Of a DNA stretch of 64,000 bases, positions 56,687 through 64,000 are shown in pieces. The translations under genes were made by a program, and so were the position numbers. The stretch comes from Corynebacterium resistens DSM 45100. Its GTDB lineage: Bacteria > Actinomycetota > Actinomycetes > Mycobacteriales > Mycobacteriaceae. The stretch's first letter is position 1. Every line of letters begins with the position of its first letter. The notes under the pieces are model-generated. The model did not search any database. It was not told the DNA's origin and saw nothing but the letters and a program-made list of their open reading frames with translations. Location: contig NC_015673.1 in assembly GCF_000177535.2 (NCBI RefSeq), positions 2,108,001 through 2,172,000 on the forward strand, in the 5' to 3' direction.

Positions 56687-57094
56687 GTGTTAGGCGTGAG
56701 TACCAACAACTTCGAGATGCCACCGGATCCTTTCGCAGATGACCCTAACGATCCCGCTTCGTTCCTCGAACCAGATGAGGAACTCGCTCCACTCAGCTCG
56801 GAAGAGAAGTCGGCACTCAAGCAAGATCTAGCCAACGTGCGAGAGTTCCGCGCGATGCTGGAACCTCGGGGTGTCAAGGGCATCACCATGCTGTGCGAGG
56901 ATTGCGATGAACCGCACTTCTACGATTGGGAAATTATCGTTTCGAATCTCAAGAGCATGCTGGAACATAACTCCATGCCTGTCCACGAGCCCAGCGCGCA
57001 ACCTAACCCAGATCGCTACGTGACCTGGGATTACTGCTTGGGCTACGCGGACGCTTGCCACTTCACTTTCCGAATGGGTTTGGGTGGTTTTTAG
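56687..57094 (+). CDS. DUF5319 family protein
   Basis: A 135-residue acidic protein. The N-terminal part contains MPPDPFADDPNDPASFLEPDEELAPL; the conserved C-terminal domain has GVKGITMLCEDCDEPHFYDWEI (a C-x-x-C pair) and TWDYCLGYADACHF. This is the conserved actinobacterial family represented by Rv3412, located between guaB2 and rsdA/sigD in mycobacteria, and the context is preserved here. Function unknown. The GTG start at 56687 has AGAAGG upstream; GTG 56696 is equally possible. Confidence 0.85.
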   Translation: MLGVSTNNFEMPPDPFADDPNDPASFLEPDEELAPLSSEEKSALKQDLANVREFRAMLEPRGVKGITMLCEDCDEPHFYDWEIIVSNLKSMLEHNSMPVHEPSAQPNPDRYVTWDYCLGYADACHFTFRMGLGGF

Positions 57095-57136
57095 CACCCC
57101 TTGAATGCCGGTCCGCTCGTTTTCGGGGCACATAAC

Positions 57137-57175
57137 AAAACTCCCCACCAGCTTTGAGCTGCTAGGGAGTTTTTC
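57137..57175. terminator. Bidirectional terminator between the DUF5319 gene and rsdA
   Basis: AAAACTCCC pairs with GGGAGTTTT, and an inner CAGC/GCTG stem is present. T-runs occur on both strands. Confidence 0.7.
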
Positions 57176-57223
57176 TTTAACCAACTTCTCCAGCTGGACT
57201 GCGCTATCGCACTGCCGAAACCT

Positions 57224-58180
57224 CTATCGAGAACCCCGGGGCGCTTGCATCGGCACTCGCCCAGGTGCGGGTTCTGGATCCGTGGGCTTAGTCGATGTGG
57301 TTCCGGTTGTTTCTGTTGTGGTCGACGCCCCGCCAGTCATCGGCGCGTTCAAACCAGGAATTTTAGGTTCCGTGAACTCACCGTACGCAGGGTGATCCTT
57401 ACCATCGCGCTCCCGCATCTTCTGAGCCACTGCTGGCGGAGGCGTGTAGCCCGGCAAGTTCGTCACACGTGGGTCCTCAAGAGCCTGATTGATGCTGTCG
57501 CTAAACTTCTCTGCGTCAGATCGAGGATCAGTGGTGGTTGCTTCGGATTCCCGCCCATCGGCTGAGGAGGAAGCTTCCTTAGGCATGTCCTTCTTCGTAG
57601 GTACAACCGCAGATGAAGTAGGTTTCTGGTCCTTGCCCGACGCTACGGTCGTATTCGTCCTCGATCCATCACCCGACAGGCTTTCCGAACCTTGCGTAGG
57701 AGAATCTTCGGACGCAGTGTCGCGTTCTGGGCCCGCCTCCGTGATCTTGTGCCCCGTAGCTGGCTGGGAGTGCTGATACGCAGCGTAGCCCAACCCGCCT
57801 ACGGCAATAGCTGCAGCTACACCTCCAGCAATGAGCAATGTCGTCATGGATGCACCACCAGCCGCTACCGCGCTTGCGCCCCGCACCCAACGGCGCTTGC
57901 TGTTTGTTGACACAGCTCCAACGGCCGTCGACGGGACACTATCGTTATCCTCGTCAGCAGTATCAGCGGGGGCATCGCCCAAAAGATCGTCAACGAGCGG
58001 AGCCGGTGGGATGGAAGCTCCAGCCTCATTACGGGCGCGAACGAGGAGTTCGAACAACGGATCATCGGTACCTTGGTCTACGACATTTTCACCACGACCG
58101 AGGGCGTCGACAATACGATCCATCGCGAGGATCTCCGCGAAATCGTCCCCCATCCTATGAAGATCGTCGTTGTGAGTCAT
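57224..58180 (-). CDS. rsdA: Anti-sigma-D factor RsdA
   Basis: A 318-residue single-pass membrane protein. The N-terminal cytoplasmic part (MTHNDDLHRMGDDFAEILAMDRIVDALGR) matches the sigma-D-binding helix region of mycobacterial RsdA. A transmembrane segment (about 101-134, TTLLIAGGVAAAIAVGGLGYAAY) and a long Ser/Thr/Pro/Glu-rich extracytoplasmic tail follow. It binds and holds sigma-D inactive at the membrane. It corresponds to Rv3413c and lies 78 bp after sigD. The true ATG is at 58180 with AAAAGGG upstream. Confidence 0.87.
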   Translation of the reverse strand: MTHNDDLHRMGDDFAEILAMDRIVDALGRGENVVDQGTDDPLFELLVRARNEAGASIPPAPLVDDLLGDAPADTADEDNDSVPSTAVGAVSTNSKRRWVRGASAVAAGGASMTTLLIAGGVAAAIAVGGLGYAAYQHSQPATGHKITEAGPERDTASEDSPTQGSESLSGDGSRTNTTVASGKDQKPTSSAVVPTKKDMPKEASSSADGRESEATTTDPRSDAEKFSDSINQALEDPRVTNLPGYTPPPAVAQKMRERDGKDHPAYGEFTEPKIPGLNAPMTGGASTTTETTGTTSTKPTDPEPAPGRVPMQAPRGSR

Positions 58181-58258
58181 GCTCAAGGCCCTTTTCTTTG
58201 AGAGGGTGGTTAGTCCGGATTATAAGCGATTTGCGCGCCCGCACCACCCGAGATTTCT

Positions 58259-58834
58259 TTAGTTGTATCCGTTTTGTTCGATGTGCTTACGCAGTTTGGC
58301 GAGGGCCCTGAACTGAGCCACCCGAACTGCTCCCGCAGACATATTCATGATTTCAGCGGTTTCCTCAGCCGAATAACCGCTAAAAACACGCAGTGTGATG
58401 ATTTCCCGTGCTTTTTCACCCAGTAAATCGAGCAATTGGACGACTTCGTTACACGCATCCAGCTCTAAAATCTCGAGTTCTGGTGTGTCATGTGTCACCT
58501 CCACTTCAGGCACCTCATCCGTCGGCTGCAACTGATCGCGGCCATGCGCCCGGCGCCCGTCCACGATCTTGTTCGAAGCAATCCGATAAACAAAGGCCAT
58601 GAAGGGCAACCCCTTGTCCTCGTACGTCGGAATAGCGCGCGCCACCGCAAGGCAGACCTCCTGCGCGATATCGTCCGCAGTGGGGTACTTGTCGCTTCCA
58701 ACGCGAGCCCGGCAATAACGCACAACAGGAGGGTGTATGAGGTTAATAACTTCCTGTAGCGCCCGCTTCTCCCCAGCGATGGCGCGCGTGACCGCTGCCT
58801 GAATGGCAGTGTCCAAATCGTGTGTCGCTGTCAT
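58259..58834 (-). CDS. sigD: ECF-type RNA polymerase sigma factor SigD
   Basis: A 191-residue sigma-70 group 4 factor. Region 2 covers VVRYCRARVGSDKYPTADDIAQEVCLAVARA with FVYRIASNKIVDGRRA (region 2.4 start). Region 4 has LLGEKAREIITLRVFSGYSAEETAEIMNMSAGAVRVAQFRAL, a helix-turn-helix for the -35 element. In corynebacteria SigD controls cell-envelope (mycomembrane) genes. The start at 58834 has AGGAAG upstream; an open frame runs further to 59221, but that part has no sigma similarity and is rich in non-coding features. Confidence 0.93.
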   Translation of the reverse strand: MTATHDLDTAIQAAVTRAIAGEKRALQEVINLIHPPVVRYCRARVGSDKYPTADDIAQEVCLAVARAIPTYEDKGLPFMAFVYRIASNKIVDGRRAHGRDQLQPTDEVPEVEVTHDTPELEILELDACNEVVQLLDLLGEKAREIITLRVFSGYSAEETAEIMNMSAGAVRVAQFRALAKLRKHIEQNGYN

Positions 58835-59237
58835 CGTTGGGTTCTTCCTACGCTCATATGCCGGCGCGCATAAGTAGGCACCGGCATAGTCAAGTGAGTG
58901 GTCTTTATGTGGGATGTAAATTTGTATATCCGAAAATATCACACCCGTCCCACCGGACTGGGGTGTAACAGCTACCTTCAGAACACCTATTTTTGTAGCT
59001 TTTCTACAGCATGCCGCTTCCCCACGGCGACGTACGGAACACAGCAACACGCCCTTTGACAAATCTTTCAGCGTTCTTTCAGTTTCCCCCCTTTTCGGGT
59101 AAGAATTCGTGTCGTTTGGATAAATTAACGAATAGTTAAGGTACCCCCATATCCACAGGTAGACCACACTATCCGCACGACTTGCTCCACCTTTCGGCAA
59201 CTCGGTACATGCAAAAGGCACTCACTCTTTACTTAGC

Positions 59238-59257
59238 GTTCACTTGAACAAGTGAAC
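59238..59257. promoter_or_regulatory. Perfect 9+2+9 palindrome between sigD and whiB
   Basis: GTTCACTTG and CAAGTGAAC are exact reverse complements around AA, centred about 60 bp upstream of the whiB start. The 472-bp gap 58835-59306 otherwise contains promoter-like AT-rich stretches and no gene. The form is that of a dimeric repressor operator; the regulator is unknown. Confidence 0.6.
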
Positions 59258-59306
59258 CTACCCCTCGTCATCAAGTTGCACAGCAATGCGAGGAGAACAA
59301 GTCCAC

Positions 59307-59630
59307 ATGCCACAGCCAAACCAACTTCCAGGACCCACATCTTCCTTCTGGGAGTGGCAGCTGAAAGGTTCCTGCCGCGGCGCAGATTCGTCCATTTTCT
59401 TTCATCCAGATGGTGAACGTGGTCGCGCGCGGGCAATGCGCGAACAGCGCGCTAAAGCCATCTGCAACACCTGTCCGGTCATCGAAGCTTGTCGCAGCCA
59501 CGCTCTCAGTGTCGGCGAACCCTACGGCATCTGGGGTGGCATGACTGAATCAGAGCGGGATGCTATCTTGCGCCCTACCGCTCGCAATCGGGGTCGACGC
59601 CTCGCTACTACCACCCGCAAGGTCAGCTAG
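59307..59630 (+). CDS. WhiB-family iron-sulfur transcriptional regulator (WhiB3-like)
   Basis: A 107-residue WhiB protein with the four cluster ligands Cys23, Cys53, Cys56 and Cys62 (GSCRGA, NTCPVIEAC), the GIWGG turn (74-78) and a basic C-terminal DNA-binding tail (RNRGRR). Such proteins bind a [4Fe-4S] cluster and sigma-A region 4 and respond to redox state. Its position next to sigD and groEL1 matches mycobacterial whiB3 (Rv3416) and the C. glutamicum whcB locus. ATG 59307 has GAGGAG upstream; ATG 59286 is an alternative. Confidence 0.9.
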   Translation: MPQPNQLPGPTSSFWEWQLKGSCRGADSSIFFHPDGERGRARAMREQRAKAICNTCPVIEACRSHALSVGEPYGIWGGMTESERDAILRPTARNRGRRLATTTRKVS

Positions 59631-59654
59631 CACCCCAGAATTACCCCAAACAGG

Positions 59655-59698
59655 CGAAAACCACGCTGCCCTCCTCAAGAGGTGCAGCGTGGTTTTCG
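59655..59698 (+). terminator. Strong terminator after whiB
   Basis: CGAAAACCACGCTGC (59655-59669) and GCAGCGTGGTTTTCG (59684-59698) form a perfect 15-bp stem with an inner CTCC/GAGG stem, followed by TTT. It also reads as a terminator for groEL on the minus strand. Confidence 0.8.
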
Positions 59699-59732
59699 TT
59701 TACACTCCTTTCCCGGTAAAAGTCACTCCAAA

Positions 59733-59785
59733 GGGAGAATCTCCCTCCAAGGGGAGGATCGCCTAAAGTTCTAGGAGATTCTCCC
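59733..59785. repeat. 12-bp inverted repeat downstream of groEL
   Basis: GGGAGAATCTCC (59733-59744) and GGAGATTCTCCC (59774-59785) are exact reverse complements 29 bp apart, with a further CTCC/GGGGAGG inside. It lies 26 bp after the groEL stop and could be a 3' stability structure or part of its terminator. Confidence 0.6.
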
Positions 59786-59811
59786 CGAGAGCCCCCGCCG
59801 GGAAGGGAATC

Positions 59812-61440
<1,629 letters not shown>

Positions 61441-61740
61441 TTACTTTTCGATGACAGCGAGGATGTCGCGCTGGCTTAGCAGCAGGTACTCTTCGCCGTT
61501 GTACTTCAGTTCGGTGCCACCGTACTTGGAGAACACGACGGTGTCGCCTTCCTTAACATCCATTGGGATGCGGTCATCATCGTCTGCCCAACGGCCAGGA
61601 CCCACTGCGATGACGGTAGCCTCTTGTGGCTTTTCCTTTGCGGAATCTGGAATAACCAGACCGGAAGCGGTAGTTGTCTCCGCCTCAACGATCTGAACGA
61701 GGACACGGTCCTCCAGAGGCTTGATGTTTACGTTAGCCAC
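61441..61740 (-). CDS. groES: Co-chaperonin GroES
   Basis: A 99-residue Gro[43 protein letters not shown] and [22 protein letters not shown] with the mobile loop. It caps the GroEL cavity. The GTG start has GGAGG (CTGGAGGTATTCATC) upstream. A CIRCE element lies about 100 bp upstream, so heat-shock control by HrcA is expected. Operon with groEL1. Confidence 0.96.
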   Translation of the reverse strand: MANVNIKPLEDRVLVQIVEAETTTASGLVIPDSAKEKPQEATVIAVGPGRWADDDDRIPMDVKEGDTVVFSKYGGTELKYNGEEYLLLSQRDILAVIEK

Positions 61741-61840
61741 GATGAATACCTCCAGTATTCGGGTTCTTTGCGATTGTGCCGGGGTGTTTTCCGTGCACAG
61801 CCGTCGTCGCGGGTGAACAACTGTGTGTCAAACAACCTAT

Positions 61841-61867
61841 CTGGCACTCTACCCGCACAGGTGCTAA
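61841..61867 (-). promoter_or_regulatory. CIRCE element (HrcA operator) of groESL
   Basis: On the minus strand TTAGCACCT-N9-GAGTGCCAG matches 14 of 18 positions of CIRCE (TTAGCACTC-N9-GAGTGCTAA), with the exact 9-bp spacer. HrcA binding here would repress groESL until heat shock. Confidence 0.75.
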
Positions 61868-61896
61868 CGCTCAACCAAAGCGACTGCTAACTTTCG

Positions 61897-62325
61897 TTAT
61901 ACACCGCGGGTCAGGTTCACCACTGCGTCATGCCACAGCTGGAACTCTTCAGGTTGATCCGCACGGTAGTTCTCAACAGCCCGAATGCCGTTCTGGATGG
62001 ACTCAATTTCCTCGTCCGTCAAGTCCCCACCCTCTTCTCCAACGAAGAGAACTGGCCCTAGGATCGCACGGGTTGGGTCCGAAATGAAACGGGAATCACC
62101 GGTCTCACTTTCCTTGCGACCCATGCTGGCTAGCGGATTCGGTTCAAGCACTTCTGCATTCTTCGCATCATCAGAGTAGACAGCTGCAACGCGGGTGCCG
62201 GTCTCATTGAATACGACATGCAACTTGGACTGCGAGCCGCCACCCAACAGCTCAGCAGCCTGGGAAAGATCCGTGTCCACCTCACGGGTCTGCAGGTCAG
62301 GGGTAACTAGGTAGCAACGTGCCAT
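61897..62325 (-). CDS. Conserved hypothetical protein upstream of groES
   Basis: A 142-residue soluble, acidic protein. It begins ARCYLVTPDLQTREVDTDL, has SKLHVVFNETGTRVAAVYSDDAKN in the middle, and ends with a helical DLTDEEIESIQNGIRAVENY segment. No signal peptide, membrane segment or catalytic motif is visible. A strong AAAGGAGAG ribosome binding site precedes its ATG. It lies between tsaD and groES on the same strand, a position held by similar proteins in other corynebacteria as far as I recall. Function unknown. Confidence 0.75.
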   Translation of the reverse strand: MARCYLVTPDLQTREVDTDLSQAAELLGGGSQSKLHVVFNETGTRVAAVYSDDAKNAEVLEPNPLASMGRKESETGDSRFISDPTRAILGPVLFVGEEGGDLTDEEIESIQNGIRAVENYRADQPEEFQLWHDAVVNLTRGV

Positions 62326-62449
62326 TTGTGTTTCTCTCCTTTGCTGGAAACTTATGGCTAATTGTGCCAGTAAAACCTCGTTAATGCAGCGCTCACCCCA
62401 AAATCATTCGAGGCCACAACTCACAACAAATTCGCACCACACAACGAAC

Positions 62450-62536
62450 AAAACAAGCACCACGCGCCTAACCCACCTGCTGGAATCGATATCGCTGCCA
62501 GCACAGAGCGAAAACAAGCACCACGCGCCTAACCCA
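62450..62536. repeat. Exact 26-bp direct repeat after tsaD
   Basis: A 26-bp sequence beginning AAAACAAGCACCACGCG occurs at 62450-62475 and again at 62511-62536, 61 bp apart, in the 215-bp gap between tsaD and the next gene. The second copy ends four bases before the tsaD stop codon. Nothing else recognisable is present in the gap. Confidence 0.8.
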
Positions 62537-62540
62537 TGTA

Positions 62541-64000
62541 CTAGGCCAATACTTGTGGCACCTCAACCTCCAGCCCAGGATCAGTCCCCACTGTTAGGGC
62601 GCTAGGCTGCACACCATTGCGCACCAAGTGCGCAGCCAACGCAGCCACCATCACTCCATTATCTGTACACAGTTTTAGCGGAGGAACATGCAGTTCCACG
62701 CCAGCGCTCGCGCACCGGGCAGCCGCCAACTCACGCAAACGGCGATTAGCCGAAACGCCTCCGCCTAGCAGCAGCACCCTCGCCCCAGTGTCCGAGCACG
62801 CGCGTAGGGCTTTTTTAGTCAGTACATCCACCACGGCTTCTTGGAAGGACGCACACACATCTTCCACCGGAATCGTCTCCCCGGCCGCTTCTTTGCTTTC
62901 CACATACCGTGCAACCGCAGTCTTTAATCCGGAGAACGAAAAGTCGTATGCCGAATCCTGCTGCCGCATCATCCCACGCGGGAACCTAATCGCATTCGCA
63001 TCACCCTGTTGTGCCAAACGATCAATGATCGGCCCGCCAGGGTAGCCCAACCCCAACAGCCTGGCTACCTTGTCATAGGCCTCACCCGCAGCATCATCGA
63101 CGGTGCTACCCAGCTCTTTCATGGGCTTCCCCACACCGGAAACGTGCAAGATTTGCGTGTGTCCCCCACTGACTAGCAAGGCGATGGCATTCTCGAGGGC
63201 GTCGGACCGAACTCCCGGCACCAAGGTATCCACTGCGACATGGCCCCCAAGATGATTCACAGCAAGGAATGGAACTTCCCAGGCGGCTGCATATGCCTTA
63301 GCAGCGGCAGCACCAACTAGAAGAGCGCCCGCTAGTCCCGGCCCGATAGTGGCCGCGACGGCATCTGGCTTGGTGAACCCGGGATCGATCCCCCGGGCTT
63401 CTTGCAACGCCGCACGCATCGTCGGTTGCATCGCCTCCAGGTGCGCGCGGGAGGCAATCTCGGGCACTACGCCGCCGAAGCGGGCATGCTCGCTCATAGA
63501 TGACGCCACCTTATCGGCAAGGATGTGCAGATCAGGCTGAGACGGGTCCGAATCTTGGTTGATCTGCACTATGCCCACACCGGTTTCATCACACGAACTC
63601 TCTATGCCCAAGATGACGCGGGGTGCAGAGTTGTCCGTGGTGGATTGTGGCCCGTCACCCGTGGTGGATTGCGGATCGGTACCCACAGTCGATTGGGAAC
63701 CGTCGGTGGCGGTGTGCCCATCGTCAGGCTCCACCGCGGCCCGAACCATCGTCCACGCATTCGCGCCTGATGGCTGATAGTAGTTCTTTCGCAGCCCCGC
63801 CTTTTCGAAGCCATAGCTTTCGTACAGGCCCACAGCGGGCTCGTTACCCTCGCGCACCTCTAGGAACATGGGCGCATGCAACCGATCCGCGACCTGCAAC
63901 AACGGTTGCAGCAATCGATGCGAAAGCCCCTTGCCCTGATACTCCGGCAACAGGCCGATCGTGTGGATCTCTCCCTCCGGGTCCGCTGCCGAACCATTGA
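62541..64000 (-). CDS. tsaD: RimI-like acetyltransferase fused to TsaD; 5' end outside the window
   Basis: A continuous open frame from the right edge. The N-terminal part (to about residue 87 of the visible product) is the C-terminal half of a GNAT domain: [20 protein letters not shown] (acetyl-CoA loop), then [21 protein letters not shown] Ser/Thr/Gln/Asp-rich linker with QSTT repeats follows, then complete Tsa[16 protein letters not shown], the metal-binding HLGGH near 63239-63260, [13 protein letters not shown] and [16 protein letters not shown]. TsaD transfers threonylcarbamoyl to A37 of ANN-decoding tRNAs. RimI acetylates ribosomal protein S18. In M. tuberculosis these are adjacent separate genes (Rv3420c and Rv3419c); here no stop codon lies between them. 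Confidence 0.9.
   Translation of the reverse strand, partial: NGSAADPEGEIHTIGLLPEYQGKGLSHRLLQPLLQVADRLHAPMFLEVREGNEPAVGLYESYGFEKAGLRKNYYQPSGANAWTMVRAAVEPDDGHTATDGSQSTVGTDPQSTTGDGPQSTTDNSAPRVILGIESSCDETGVGIVQINQDSDPSQPDLHILADKVASSMSEHARFGGVVPEIASRAHLEAMQPTMRAALQEARGIDPGFTKPDAVAATIGPGLAGALLVGAAAAKAYAAAWEVPFLAVNHLGGHVAVDTLVPGVRSDALENAIALLVSGGHTQILHVSGVGKPMKELGSTVDDAAGEAYDKVARLLGLGYPGGPIIDRLAQQGDANAIRFPRGMMRQQDSAYDFSFSGLKTAVARYVESKEAAGETIPVEDVCASFQEAVVDVLTKKALRACSDTGARVLLLGGGVSANRRLRELAAARCASAGVELHVPPLKLCTDNGVMVAALAAHLVRNGVQPSALTVGTDPGLEVEVPQVLA

Noticed and set aside
58835..59221. N-terminal extension of sigD
   Set aside because: The frame is open but has no sigma-factor similarity, and ATG 58834 has a good ribosome binding site; the region is treated as the divergent promoter area.

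Overview
The window looks like a chromosomal segment of a Corynebacterium species or close relative in the Mycobacteriales, at moderately high GC. The evidence is a monomeric NADP isocitrate dehydrogenase, a MetY/MetX pair, a DnaE2/ImuA'/ImuB mutasome, a YkoE-type ECF transporter, and the block guaA-guaB3-guaB2-(DUF5319)-rsdA-sigD-whiB-groEL1-groES-tsaD. That block follows the order of M. tuberculosis Rv3410c to Rv3419c and of C. glutamicum. No tRNA, rRNA, CRISPR array, insertion sequence or prophage gene was seen.

Layout: 1-2.7 kb carries a possible type VII-linked small protein, an NlpC/P60 hydrolase, a 53-residue small protein and a conserved actinobacterial protein. 2.8-5.9 kb is a three-gene sugar-type ABC importer with a clear promoter, a LacI-type half operator and a strong leader inverted repeat. 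5.9-12.8 kb holds housekeeping genes on the minus strand (adenosine deaminase, YihY, TrpS, TRIC channel, exonuclease III, MFS exporter). 12.9-22.7 kb is central and methionine metabolism (icd, sucCD, metYX, folD, trmL). 22.8-32.7 kb holds a saccharopine-dehydrogenase-like protein, an S9 peptidase, a P-loop kinase, a PepSY-YkoE-EcfA-EcfT operon and a secreted esterase. 32.7-36.6 kb is dnaE2.

36.65-42.87 kb is an accessory cassette of lower GC: a HipB/y4mF-like regulator, an MmeI-like adenine methyltransferase without a visible nuclease domain, a DEFH-box helicase and a T5orf172-type GIY-YIG nuclease. The three enzyme genes are joined with 1-bp spacing or overlap, and I read them as a multi-subunit restriction or anti-phage system. 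It is the best candidate for something little described here. 43-46 kb is metQNI; 46.1-49.9 kb is a sucrase-ferredoxin-like protein plus imuB and imuA'. 50-64 kb is the conserved guaA-to-tsaD block, in which TsaD is fused to a RimI-like acetyltransferase that runs off the right edge.

Regulation visible in the DNA: McbR-type operators (TAGAC-N6-GTCTA-like) sit at both methionine loci, overlapping the metQ -35 and, in duplicate, upstream of metY. LexA-like sites lie before dnaE2 and imuA', a CIRCE element before groES, and a 9+2+9 palindrome before whiB. A T-rich tract followed by CGACGCCAC recurs in at least eight intergenic gaps. All starts, motifs and repeats were read by eye; starts were chosen from ribosome binding sites, overlaps and family alignment remembered from known proteins.
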